From Stercorarius parasiticus (taxonomy: Eukaryota > Chordata > Aves > Charadriiformes > Stercorariidae), in the NCBI GenBank assembly GCA_013396915.1, contig VWZL01005008.1, positions 124,001-188,000 on the forward strand: a stretch of 64,000 bases of DNA. Direction: 5' to 3'. A program made the position numbers and the translations under genes. Below the pieces are notes generated by a model. The model ran no database searches, was not told the origin of the DNA, and saw only the letters and a program-made list of their open reading frames with translations. How positions within the stretch are numbered: the first letter of the stretch is position 1; each line of letters starts with the position of its first letter. Positions 26,611 to 39,141 of this stretch are shown here, piece after piece.

Positions 26611-26700
26611 NNNNNNNNNNNNNNNNNNNNNNNNNNNNNNNNNNNNNNNNNNNNNNNNNNNNNNNNNNNNNNNNNNNNNNNNNNNNNNNNNNNNNNNNNN
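26611..26700. other. Assembly gap (90 N)
   Basis: Ninety consecutive N separate two AT-rich flanks. The true size may differ from 90. Confidence 0.99.
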
Positions 26701-27869
26701 TAAAAAGAATTACAAATAGAAATTATATATAAAAATATATATTGTTTAATTCTAATTTCATGTGCCACTTTATCACTTTGTCACTTAGGATTTCAGGTAT
26801 TGGTTGTTTTTTTTGGAAGAAAATATTTTTAAAGTTTCTTCTGTCAGCTCCCACTTGTGTTGGTTTGTTTTAGAAAGTTACAGATGATTGCCTATATAAA
26901 AATATGCTGAAATTCATTATTTCTTGAAATTTTCCACACATATAGACTACATTCTTTGTGAGATGCTGCCAGTTAGACTATTTTTGAATCCAGCTCTGTT
27001 GTCTTCATGATATCAAGGCCAAGTTCTTCACTGACTTGTGGAGATAATGTACACATCAAGTTATCCCTTGCACGCTGTCACTGACCTTTCACGCAAAAAT
27101 CTCCTGGAAGTCTCAACCTCTGCTTGGATTAAGGTTCTTCTGAAGCTGCATTCTTGCACGCCCTGATATTGTATGTTCAGAGTTATTTCAGACAGAAAAT
27201 TAATTTAATTAAATTTGCTGTTAGTTTTAATGTTGAAGTGATGCTTTCTCCATCACCTTAAAATACCTTTGCATGTACTGGTGTTTATGTGCAACTTCTT
27301 GGTAACAAATGAGTAAAAAGTGTTATAGATGATGCTTATCTGATTCTTTTTGCTTGTGAGCACCCAAGAGACTGGTACAGCAATAGTACAGTAAATACGT
27401 GATGCCATCTAGTACCATCATGGTATTAGCAAAGGAAACGCTGTTATCAGCATTTGTAAAGGGGTGAGGCAGTGCTCAAGTGAGCCCCAGAGGAGGGTGG
27501 GGGTTTTTTGTCAGCTCTCCTGTCTGTGGCTTGTCGGTGCAAAGAAATCTTGTTGGGTTTGCGGCTCCCATGGGGCTCTCAGTAAAGCTCCCACGTGTTA
27601 TTTTCTAAAATCCTGTATCCCTGGGTGGCATTTAGACCTTCAGTATTCAGGACATTGTTTTTCCTTACCCAGAGGAATAACTGATTAGTTCATCATCTGT
27701 AGATTGGTGTGAGCCTCTGTGGGGAAATCCAACACTGTAATGTAAATTCAACTCCAGGAGTTTTGTGATGGGCAGCAGGGTAAAAATGCTGCCCCGTTTG
27801 GGGTGGGAACGTGCCTCCCTATCTCCAGACAAGGCTTATTTTAGGTAGCTCATCTGCTGTGCCAAGCCA
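26701..27869. other. No gene seen
   Basis: AT-rich sequence next to the gap (short TATATA runs at about 26725-26745) grades into ordinary intron-like DNA. No exon signature was found. Confidence 0.55.
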
Positions 27870-28460
27870 GCCTGCAATGAGGATGACTTTGGCATTGTCT
27901 ATAGCTTTATTATGCGAGTCTGTAGGGTAAGACATAAGTGCAGTTTAATGAGGCTCCAAGAAAAAGAACTTTGATTAACTTATGCGTACTGAGTTTTTGA
28001 CAGACCGCTGTGCTGTAGCTGAACTCAACTATGACTTCTAAGTAGTTCTTAGTGCCTTCATTTTATTTTCATGCTCTTAATGATTACATTATTTAAATAC
28101 ATTATTTGTTGATTGCAATGGGTCTATAATCTGAAAATATCTTAAAGAAGTGGGTATCTGAATAAAATTGCTTATGAAGTTTTCTTTGTGGAAATAAAAA
28201 TACAAAACTTGCCATATAAAATGTCAGAAATGGCAGTGCTACATAAAACCCCTGCAGGACTCTTTTTTTTTTTAAAGAGAAGGGAAAAGTGTAATTTATG
28301 CCTAGATAATTAGTGGCGTTTTACCACTGAAATGTAAACCACTTGGAGGAATAGTCACTGGAGCCTTTCACACCTGCACAGGGTATGAAATTCCAAACAA
28401 TTAATATTTCCTCCTGAAAAGAAATCTATTGTGACTTAGCAAAAAACATATTGCAGGAGT
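27870..28460. promoter_or_regulatory. Candidate conserved non-coding element
   Basis: The block is motif-dense and largely repeat-free apart from a T run near 28262. It includes a T-box-like TTTCACACCT near 28366, AGATAATTAG, and AACAATTAATAT. No ORF of note. Enhancer-like by texture only. Confidence 0.25.
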
Positions 28461-29039
28461 GAAAAAAAAAAAAAAACTGTGGTAGAGCAGAATGTATGAT
28501 AAATGGAAAATGTACTGTCAAAGACTTTCTGACCCATCTTTTCATTCCCAAAATTAAATATGGAATAACTTTGTGAGCAAGTGTCTTTTGGAAGGCTGAA
28601 TTTATTGTAGTATTCCTTGTGAAAGGCTTTTGCTTGTCAAAAATGGTAACAAGGAGTTATGTGTATTCGCTTGTTTTTAAAAACAAAAAAAAGGTACAGT
28701 GTCATTTGGTCTTTTGGTTGAGAACAGAAAACAAGTAATATGGGGTTAAAAGTAATCTTAAAAATGAACAACTTCTCTATATTCCTACTTATCTTCTAGC
28801 TGAAAGAAACGGCAGAAGAGGGGATACCATGCAAGTTTTTATATTAAATATTAGTTCACTTTGTCCTGTCCTTGCTGTGTAGGTCTTCACTTTCTATTTC
28901 TCCAAAGGTGGGGGAAGGGGGGAAGGCCGCAGTGTAGCAGTCACTTCATTTTTACACTTGCATATTCCATGAACGTCACTAGATTTTAGTTGTTACACTT
29001 AAAAAATTTTATACTTACCTTGACAAAGTGAATACCTGA

Positions 29040-29420
29040 AAAGAAGGATCTTTTAGTTGACAGCTCCAAATGTCATTCCTGAGTGTTTGTGGAATTATAT
29101 TAAAATTATTTCTTTAGGAGAGAAAAGGAGATAGGTTGTTTGACAAATTAAAACAAATCGGCGTTTGACTTCCAATAGTTTGTTTTCATAGTCATCTTTG
29201 TAGAGAAAGGGTGAAAGAGCATCTAAGAAAACAAAAGCTGAAATCCTTTGCATCCCTGGTGCAAAGCAGGAAGAGCCACCTCTGCTCCGCAGGCGCTCAG
29301 TGCCATCCCTCTCCTGGTTCCCTATTTATGGAAGCCTCTGTAGAAGGTCAGTGGGAAACATAACCCCCGGCTCCTCAGGCGAAAGCAGCATGGATTATCA
29401 TTCACAAGAAACTGAAGACG
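29040..29420. promoter_or_regulatory. Candidate con­served non-coding element with MEF2/SRF-like site
   Basis: Contains CCTATTTATGG (near 29320), close to MEF2 and CArG-type sites, plus ATTAAAATTATT and CAAATCGGCGTTTGAC. The area from about 29270 is GC-richer with some CpGs. No coding frame. Confidence 0.22.
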
Positions 29421-31879
29421 GATTGCTAGTAGAGAGAAAATAGTTACTCCTGTTAGTATTTCCTAGATGAATGCAAGCAGCTTAAATTTCAGTTGTTCAG
29501 AATTAGTTGCTGAATTAAAAAGTTTAGCTTGCCCCCCCCCTCCTCCTTTGGTAAACAATTCATTGCTTATATCTAATATTTGAAATCCAATGACTGTTGC
29601 TGAGCAAATATTTCAGGAAACTACACAAAGTCTTTTAGCATATATTTTAAGAGAACAGCTATTTGTGAATTTGGTAAAAACGAATCATATAGACATTCAT
29701 AATCATATACTTTGTTCTGTTTTAATGGGCAATTGCTACACTATATTGGGAAGCAATAAATACCTATATTGATACTTTATGTGTTTTATTAGAAATAGCA
29801 ATTGAAAGAAAAGCATAGGGCAGAACACAAAAGAGTTGTTTGGAAATTCCTCATTTCCACAATGGTTGTCTCATATTGAGGCTTCTTGGCTCTGGTCTCT
29901 CTGGTCACACGAGGATGCTCTGGACAGGAAGTTGCTTCCTGTTTGTCAGCTATACTGGATTTTGTCTCTAAAAAAAAATAAAGAGAGTGAGGGATTGGGA
30001 TACGGGGGAATGTCAGGGTAAGATACATAGAGGATTTGACTCAGGGGTTTTGTTCCCGGTATGCCTGAGCCCATCCTACTCTTTAGCTCCAGCTCCCCAA
30101 CAAGCGTGTCTTCACAAGTGCAACAGTGCTGGGTTTTGCCTGTCATGGCCGAGGGTCTGGTCCCCAGCGCATCCCTGGTCGGGGGCTGTGGCTTTGTCCC
30201 TCTCATGCCGATCAGTGGCTGCGACTCTCTTAAGAAATCTCAGTACATGCCTTTTCTGAGGAAAGTTTGATTTGTGTTGTCTTTTAAAAATCTTTTGAAT
30301 GTTAACTAAAATAATCAAATCTTAAAGTGCATTTAGAAGTTGTATTTTAAAATTCTGTTTCTTCAGAAGGGTAGGAAGTGCCAATTTAATCATTTGATGA
30401 ATACCAAAAGCTGATTTATGGCTGCTTTTGACACGCAGTCATGCAGCAGAGGCAAAGGAGCAGCTGGTAATGTGACCAGTAAAAGTTAAAATTAAGGGGA
30501 GGAAATGCTATATAACAGAAGCAGAGGGATATTATTAGCTCCTGCACTCTGCTAGAGAAGATCCAAGGAATGAGAAAAGCTCTTTAGGAGGCCAGGGAAA
30601 TTTCCGCAAGGCTCCTGTACACATCTCCCACACACCAGCTTTCAGGACCGGTGTTTCCCAGGAGGAGCCAGTCTGGACCAGGCTGTGCTGCGACAGAGAT
30701 GACGAAGGGTGATAGATGCAGAAAGGTGCTGGGCAATCCCACAGCTGAGTCAACTGCTTGCAGTTTGTTTTTGCTAAAAGAGATTTCTTCAGTGTCATTA
30801 AGTGTGCTGGATAAGAGATAAAAACGTCATGAGTTGAGGCAGCTTGAGGAATTAAAACGGAACTTTTTTTCTGCACGTTGCATTATGAAATTGGGCAGGC
30901 CCAGGGTGACCCTTCATTTGAAGACAGGTGGCAAAGTACAGACCTGCTGACACACACTGATGATTGCACCTGGTTTGCAATGCTCCGAGGGTGCCATGTC
31001 AGTAACACATGGAAAATCAGGATTTCTGTCCTGTACAGCCCTCTGTCATGGGAAGTGTGAGGCAGTCCCTCTCCTAACCTTACCAAGGGTGCTCTTAGAG
31101 CTTTGAGTCTTGCTCACACGTTTCTCAGTGAAAAACTGCTCCAGACATTGATTGCTCTGACAGTGCAACCTTCTCTTCTTCCTCCTCCTGTTTTACCATC
31201 TGCTTCCTTAGACGAGCCCTCAAGCCCCTGAGCTCAGTAGGCTGGCAAAGAGTGTGAGGTGCTGTAATGTGTACAAATTCAAATTTCTGCAAGGAGTGAA
31301 AAGGCAAGAAAACTTAACATTAGTAATATTTAACTTAAAAACAAAAACCAAACAAAAAACCCCCGCAACACCCATCCCAACTTAATCTTAAAACAGAAAG
31401 AAGCTCTTCACAAAGGAAACCACAGAAGGAGCATTTAGAAGGGCACAGAAAGAAGAATTCAAACCCTGGAAAAGGTACATGTGATAGCAAATGAGGCAAG
31501 GTCTGGCTCATGATGTTTTTTGTGACTCTTCTGCCCATACTCAGATGAAATTCTCTTTCTAAAATGCTGAGAGAGTTGAACCGTACCCAATACACTGAAG
31601 GAGATACCGTTGACACTTGGTAGCATCATGAATATTTCCTCATGTCTGCCAAGGACTCCTCTCATGATACAGCGTAAGATAACATTCGTTGTTTTCGTAA
31701 GTGCACTGTGTTGATGCTGATAGTTATTGCAGGATCAGCTCAGGCTCACAACTGCTTCTCAGTCATTTGCAGCTCTTAATGAACGACCAGATTGTAAAAA
31801 ATAAACCCTTGCAACTAGTCTCATGCATTTAACACTGTGTTTACACTATGGAAAGGTCACCCTCCCTTTGCATTTTTTT
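29421..31879. other. No gene seen
   Basis: Only short, overlapping chance ORFs occur. A C-run lies at about 29533-29541. The patch at 30000-30230 is somewhat GC-rich with small ORFs on both strands and no matching splice sites. Confidence 0.5.
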
Positions 31880-32760
31880 CTTAAGTTTAGGCAGTTCCTT
31901 GTATAAAATTCTTTTCTGCTGGCAACGCTTTTCAACTGAATTCATTGAAAGATTCTGTATTTTTGTCTCAAGATAGTGAGTACTTAAAGATCTGTCCAAT
32001 AGCTATTCTTGACAATTTCTGCCAGTAATTTCTCTCCAACCTGATACTTCTCAAAAATACTCATTTCCATTTTGTCTTGGCTCAACTTCTCATGCAATTT
32101 ACAGTTTCTCTGCTAATCTTTAATCTTGAGTAATGTGTCTCCTGTGTCACCATGGTCAAATGGTTCATTAATGTCCAAACATGACAGATCTTTTACATCA
32201 GCTTTGATAAAATTTTTCTAGAAGAAAATAGTCATTTAATTGGGTACACGCAAAGCTTGTTAAGTTGGTCTATGTTACACACTCGCTTTCCCCTTTGTCT
32301 CATCAAGCTTCTCTCTTCTTGCCTTTAAATATTTCTTCAAAAGTATTCTTCAAGATTTCTTCAAAAATACTTAAATCTAATTCTTTGGACTGATTTATCT
32401 GAGCTCTGTTCTTAAATATTGTCACTATATTCTTGCACTATAATCTTTGTTTCTCAGCTGGAAGCATCTGTGACCTGGGAAACTTATCATAAATACTTAT
32501 TGTAGCTTCTTCTGCCTTTCTTTCACTCTGCGTCCACCAACCTGGATATATTGAATTTTTTGAGTTTTTCTTCCATCTTAGTTGTGATCATCTCATATCC
32601 TCATTACATTATTTATATCACCCTGATCCATCTTGAAAACTGAGGTCAGGTTCTCATTTAAAGCTCTATCTAGATCATCCTTGAACTATGACCTACCTGT
32701 ATTGTGTATCACCCTTTTTTTTTTTCTTTCTCCCTCCCTTGGTGTTCTTCTCTTATTTGT
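31880..32760 (-). other. Pyrimidine-rich, skew-inverted block; possible old insertion read on the minus strand
   Basis: Over roughly 900 bp the plus strand is unusually C- and T-rich, opposite in G/C skew to its neighbours (for example 32281-32340). On the minus strand one frame from about 32215 down to 31985 runs through some 75 codons with a single stop, encoding runs such as DVKDLSCLDINEPFDHGD and MEMSIFEKYQVGEKLL. Another short frame at about 32390-32310 gives ELDLSIFEEILKNTFEEIF. Frames change and stops accumulate, as in a decayed coding sequence. No family is recognised. It could be a transposon or processed-pseudogene relic, or simply purine-biased sequence. Confidence 0.25.
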
Positions 32761-35700
32761 ACACAACAATCTTGTTGCTGTTAGTTCTGAAATACAACTC
32801 TTCACATCTGCAAAACGGCATTTGTTCAAATTGTATTAAAAAATAGAATAATCTTATTTAATAGACAGTGTGATGTTTTTCTTATACCTTAAACGTTTTT
32901 CTAAATCCATGTTGCACTTTTTAAAATCAAGTGTATATTTGTGTCATCTTAGAAAGTGAGATATTTTTTATTTATTTTGAAAAAAAGAGCTAAAAAGGAA
33001 AAGCAAGAGTCCCAAACTGCAGATTGAAAATTAGTTTGTCCTTAACAAGTGAGATGGTTTTGGCAGCAATTGCACTAAACAGGGATTTTCCAATCTTGGC
33101 TGCTAACATGAGATTCCTTGTTTAGGATCACATTGCTTGTAGATTACAGAATTGGCCACAGAATAGACACACTACTCAAATGACAGATTTGTCCAACCTG
33201 TGCCGTGTTACAGGAAACGGGGCCATGTTTTGTAAACCAGAGCTAATATTTTCCATCTGTAACCAAGTACAAGGCTGATGAAGGACATAAAGAATATTCT
33301 GCAATGGAGAATGACTGGAAGAAGAAATCCCTAGTCTTTAAAAAAAAAAAACAACAAACAAAATAATTTCTTTTTTTGTTTATTTCTCTTATTATAATTT
33401 GTAGTGTTCTGAAAATTAATATTACTCTTTTCTAGAAAAAGCATACCTTAAACAGCCCAAAGCAGCTATGAGCAGGCGTGTTCTCCAGAGAGACTTTTGA
33501 GCTCTTCTGCACTTTTAAGACAAAACATTTCCATTTAGTAGTTGACCTTGTAACATTCCCATGAAAACGCATTGCATATGTTGTTGGGCAAAATGTCAAA
33601 GACGGGTCAGTTATGATGTGCTTCCTGCCCCCCTCCTTCGTACAGGACTGAACAGGCTCTGCCAAATTTATTTCTTTTCTAGTACACCCAAACTTCTGTA
33701 TGTTGTGAGAAAGCCAAGACTCCTACTTCTGCTTTACCCCAGCAATCCCCATTGAATGTGACAAATCTAGAAATGAAGAGCTAGATATTGGCCATAACGA
33801 CCTTCCCATTTCTCACACAAAGAAGGAGCAATGGTAAACATTTCACGTGTGTCCACTTCTGCAAGTGCCTTAGTACTTGGGGATAGGCAACTTCTGGCAA
33901 TTGTTAATAGATATTTAGCATATCATAGCACTAAAATGCCCTGCTGAAGTACCAGTTCCCATTTGGGGAGTGGGGAGATGAACTCTCCTAAACCACTGAA
34001 GAGATATCTCATATTGGAGCTACTCCTCTTTGATAGTGGGCAGAACTAACAATGCATTTTTTCCTGAAATAGGTACTTCCAGGAGGCTGGGTGAATCCTG
34101 CCCTCAACTGGCCATTTCTTTTCCCTGATTGTAAAGAGAGAGCTCCAGATGTTTACGTTGTAGGTCCCTGATCCTCAAAGTTGCTGAGCATCTTGCAGCC
34201 TGTAAACATGTGAATAACCATCATTTTTCTGGTTTGCCCTCTCTAGAGGAGGGCTCACTGGGAGATGCTGTTGCATTTTCAAAATTGGTTTAGAGAGAGG
34301 TGGAGGCCCTGTCTGAGGTGGCAGCAGGGTAGTCCTCTGTCAGTAGCTCTCGCTGAACTCATCATACGTGGACAGGAGTTCACATTTGCAAGACTGGAAC
34401 TGCGTTTTAGAAGATACGGCCAGAAGTGCCAGTGGGAAAGTGAGAGCTGTAGTAAGATTTAAAAAAAGAAAAAAAGATCTTAATGGCCGTCAATGGATGA
34501 CAGCAGGGTGCAAGAGGGGAGACGCTTGCCACAGGCTGGGGCTTCCAGGGCGCTGAGGCAATGTACCCAGCAAATGGTGCTGGGTTTATGCAGAATAGAT
34601 GGCCACAAAAGTTTCACACTTGTAGAAGGGGATTTCTAAAAGAGCAGAATTTGGCTCGAAGTATTTCTCTGAGGTTGTGGTGCCTGCAGCAGTCATGGGG
34701 CTGTGTTTTAACCGCAGTGTGAAAAATGCTGTATGTATAAATAGTCCTCTGCAGTTGCATTCAATAGCAATTACTGCATAAAGCCCATGAGTGGCTAATT
34801 TTTTTTTCATAAAGATTGTCACTCTTGTAAACCGTTGCACCCACTTCCACCCTAATTTCCATCTGTACAGAGTAGCACATGCCTAATCTAGGACTGTGAT
34901 GGAGGTGGACAAATATTTTAAAGTGCTTCTAGAAAGTAGATTTTATGAATAAAGATTAGCAAATCACTGGTGGGAAGCGCAACTCAGTTATGTGTTCCGA
35001 GAGAAATAAAGTAGCAGAGGTAACTTTCTTCTACAAGACAATGGACCCAGCTGTAAATTTCAGTTAGTAATCATATTATTTCTGATATATAGAGAGACAA
35101 CTTGTTTCTCAATGCTTGTAAAACACTAAGGTAACTTTCAAGTAAAGTTTAGTATCAGACAAAATGGTTTTCTCATACTGAGAAACAAACTTTTCCAGCA
35201 GGAAACATCTTGTAGTGATTTTACAGCCCCAGCCTTCAGTAGGCTATGTAAGAGAAACATTGGTACCCTCTCAAATGATAACGGAATTATGGACTGGTGC
35301 TTTAAAGGAACTGTCATCTACCTTAGGTAGTCAGTGTCCATCAAAACAGTGATGGAAAAACAGAGATTGTGATTAGGAGGTCGTTCACCTCGGGGAATGG
35401 GTACCTGCTTAAGATGACTGCTGTTCCAGACCTGGGAGTCTGTGCTAGTTTTATTGTGAACTGAGACTTTGAGCAATGGTCTGGGACATATTACGACATC
35501 TGTAACTACAATTTGAGTGAGTGAATACCAACGATTTAGTCTTAAATACCAAATTAGTCTTAAAGAGAGGGTTTGAGGTCTCTAGCTATAAGGGCAGGGG
35601 TTGCTTTTTTCTGCGTTTTCATCTGGTAAGAGTGAGAAAAATTTTTCCAAGGTAAGTCTTGAATTTGCTTTAGATTGGTGTTTAGGATAAGAGCTCTCCT

Positions 35701-38700
35701 TGTGCCAAAAAGCAGGTGTACTTATTTATTTGATAATATTAATTCTTCTAGAGTGAACATTGCTATTTTTTTAATGTAATACCTTTTTCACCTTCTGAAG
35801 AAATAATCATTGATGCTTGGTACTGCTTTTGCTGAGGTTAAGTCTAGAGTTTAGGCTTTGCTTCGGTCTGATTTGAGCAACAGAGAAGCCTCATTATTAA
35901 CAGTTTACATTAGTCACAGGGAGATGGGACAGCAGAGCCAAATGCTGTTTCCTACATCTTCACCCAGGAGGAACTGGAAGAGCAACACTTTGGAGGTTGC
36001 TGTGTGGGGATGAAAGTTTGGAATTGGAGAGCTTGTTTGACCTAGATAACACAGACACACAATAAAGCTAATTCTCACAAAACGAGAGCTGGTGTTGGAA
36101 TCGCTAAATGCTGCCTTACTTTTTCAAAGCAGGTCGTGGACAATTGGCTGTCTCTGTTCACTGGGTCAGGGGCTAGGGTAGTGTTTTTCCTGGCTGGTTG
36201 TAAGTCTTCTGCCTTATGCCAGTTTTGGCCAGGCAGTTTAAGGGCAGACATTAGCTGTCCCATCCACAGCCTGCTCCTCTTGTCTGGTAGGCTGCCGTTG
36301 ATTTTAAAATTAGTAACAAAGTTGGGAAACAGGGTTGTTTCAGACAAATAGAGTTAGCAGAGCCTACATAACTAGTGGATCTCTTAATGTTTGCAGCTAC
36401 AAGATAAAGACCAGCGTTAGCAGACACACATTTCTGTTCAGCGTTTGCCAGAACGACCCATGATGATTATGACTGGGTCTGCTGATTGTGGCTTTGTTTA
36501 TGAGCAGAATTGGAGCTAGGTCTGGGGCTGTCAACACAGAGGATTCAGACTGACATTTATTGTGGGAACACAGCCCTGCATAGGTAGGACAAGAGCTGGC
36601 ACTTGCAGGAACCTGCTCCTCTCTGGAGCAGGGTTAAGTTTTAGTTTTCCTAAACTGAACTAAACGCTTCTGTAGTATTAAGGCAGTGGTTAGTGCTGAG
36701 ATGGAGACTCCAGCTCAGGAAAGCCAAGGGTGTTGGTTCAGTTCTTGGATCCTTGTACTTTAGCCAAAGTTGGATGAGGAAAAGGAGAATGCTTTATTGT
36801 GCCCAGTGTTGGTCAGGGATACACCATCATGCTAAACAGAGCCAGCCTTGCAGCTACCACTACCAGGACCCCAGGTGGGCCCCGTAACTGGTTTGCTAGT
36901 TTTGATTCACGAATGAGTTACCAAAGGCTAGATCTAGATCTAGTGACCTCCATCTGAGGATGGAGGTTGGGACTCCAGACTTGCTTCTGCTCTTTGCCTG
37001 GCCTTTCAGGTTTAGGCTGGAGGCTGGGTCTGGGTGTGTGGTTGTCTAGTGACTCATCCTGGGGCAGTGTTTGCAGGTGGGATTAACACCAGATTAAGTA
37101 AAGATATGGGACTAGAAGGAATTCTTCTTCAATTCTTCCCATTGCTTCCCATTTCGGGAAATTTACTTTGCAGCCTGTCCCCAGCTCACTCGAAAGCTCC
37201 TTTTGTGGATGATATGTGAATCTCCAAGCACAGCTCTGACCCTTTACATTTCTTTTCAATGGTAAATTGTTATTTATAGCAAGGAGTTTGACAGAGGCTG
37301 TGGAATTATTGGCTGTATGTTTTATAAAGCAAGCCAAATGAGGAACAAAAATAATTCGGATTCAAATTCCTCTAAGCCCAAGCTCTGCATTAGCTCTGCT
37401 GCTATTCACGGGATCTGTCAAAATCTGCATTAAAGCCTTTCAGATTTGTTGAGTTCTTCTATTATCTTGCAGAATTTGGACTTTAGCCTAATTAAACCCT
37501 GGAAAAACAAGAATTTGGTGTAGATGGAAATTTGATAGCAGACATGGAAGAAGGTGGCGCATAAACTGTTAAATTGCCGCCACGTGAGGACAGGGACAGG
37601 AGGAATACATGGAGGGGACTGTGGTGTTACCATTTGGGAAAATCTGTTGTGTTTTCCAGAGCGTTTCTCCGGGATGGGGAATGACCTGGGACGCCCTGGA
37701 GACATACCTGGGCACCAAGTCAGAGTCATGCGCAAACACGTGGTGAGGGACTGACTTGCACTTGGCCCTGACTCTTTGCGTTTCCATCTCCATAGCAAGT
37801 AGGTCGGTCACCACACAGGCAAATTAAGAGGCTGCCATCTTCCTGTGGCACGAGAACGAGTTCCTGGGGCTAGGAAAGTCACTGAGAGGGCAGTAACAAA
37901 AGCCACAGCCAGATGGGATTGTAAACTGCTGGGAAAACCGGGAAGAATGGGGAAAACAGTTGTAATATTTGTAAATATTATCTGCATCAAACTGAATGTA
38001 TCTTGGTGTTGTGAAAAGCCTTGTCACGGCTTTGTGAAGAATTAGGTCTGCAGTGAAATGGGAGCAGATGAAAACTGGAAGAGATCGTGCTAAAACTCGT
38101 GAGGTTTTTACCCTTCCAAATATTTATGTGGGACAGCTTGTCTTGTCCGTATTTTGATCACCTGCTTGCTGCTGAGTATTTTCCTTTTCCTCCTTGGACT
38201 TTAATGGAGCAGCAGTCTAATAAAGGACTTGGATTTCTTTTCCTCCTCTGTTCTCCCTGTTAGGAAGATGAGTTAAATGTCCTGGCAAGCAGATCTGAAG
38301 TGCGTCCTTGAGCTTTTGGGAGACCTAGAGAAGGGTCCCTGTGTTGTGTGTTCAGCACTCCCAAGGGTCCCGTCAGACTAGAAATGGGAGTTTTGGTGTT
38401 GCTATAAGGTGAGAAAAATCCGTATTTAGTTCCTTTCCTCATAAACACCAACCTTGCTCAGCCCTGCATGTTATGGTGGACTGTGCTCAGGTCCTTGGTG
38501 AGCCTGGGCTTTCCCAGTGCATCCCCTGTCCTCCCACATATTTTGTGTGCAGTTAGACAGCCCAGGGCTGCATGTGTTGAACCAGAAGCTCCTGGGGGCT
38601 GTTCCCCCCAGTCTCCCCACGGTGTGGTGTGCATCGTCCACACTTTCCTCACCATGGGGGGCACTTCTGGAGGCCGGTATTTCATATTGCCATGTTGTCA

Positions 38701-38973
38701 TGACCCTCCATGACAAGGAGAAAATTTCAGTCACTTGCCTCATTGGGTTGCAAACCTTTATGAATACCGCAACTAATAGCCCGGGTAAGTGGAAGATTAA
38801 TTTCTATACCACCTGGCGGCAAGCTGTGGATTAGGCTGCTGTCCCTCGTGTGGGTTTAATGTTGGAGGAACGGGGCACTCGAGTACCCAGACAACTGGCC
38901 TCTTGTTTAAACAATGAGCTTCTCGGTCTTGTTAGCCAGCGCTCTTAAATTTTCATTTTTTTCTGGTATGCAG
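32761..38973. other. No gene seen; includes motif-dense blocks near 34.6-34.9 and 37.1-37.6 kb
   Basis: No supported exon. Enhancer-like, repeat-free segments lie at about 34600-34870 (RUNX-like AACCGCAGTG) and 37140-37560 (FOX-like TGTTATTTATAGC, TTTTATAAAGC, CCTAATTAAACC). ORFs near 38.5-38.8 kb overlap one another on both strands and look like chance in a GC-richer patch. Confidence 0.45.
36928..36967. repeat. Perfect 16-bp palindrome followed by a 9-bp hairpin
   Basis: CTAGATCTAGATCTAG (36928-36943) is self-complementary. Three bases on, ACCTCCATC (36946-36954), loop TGAG, and GATGGAGGT (36959-36967) form a perfect 9-bp stem. Both are directly visible. The function is unknown. Confidence 0.85.
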
Positions 38974-39141
38974 GCTTGTGTGATGTGGAGAATTGCTTCA
39001 GCTCAGAAAGACTGCAAACCTGTTCAATTAAAGGAAATGCTCAGATCCAGCTGTTGGCGTCCCATGAATGCCAGCGCTCCTCACAGAGTAAATAAGACTG
39101 ACACACTGCCCTTGGAACAGATACGACGATTTGTGCCTTAA
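38974..39141 (+). CDS. Candidate terminal coding exon (55 codons plus stop)
   Basis: A strong acceptor (T-rich tract ending CTGGTATGCAG at 38973) leads into a frame open to the TAA at 39139-39141. It encodes a basic, mixed-composition peptide ending DTLPLEQIRRFVP. An upstream ATG at 38914 is in the same frame, so the exon boundary is a guess. Downstream sequence is AT-rich and reaches paired AATAAA hexamers at 40376-40388, which would give a 3' UTR of about 1.25 kb. No family is recognised. The region also carries FOX-like TGTTTAAACA upstream and could be regulatory instead. Confidence 0.22.
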   Translation, partial: ACVMWRIASAQKDCKPVQLKEMLRSSCWRPMNASAPHRVNKTDTLPLEQIRRFVP

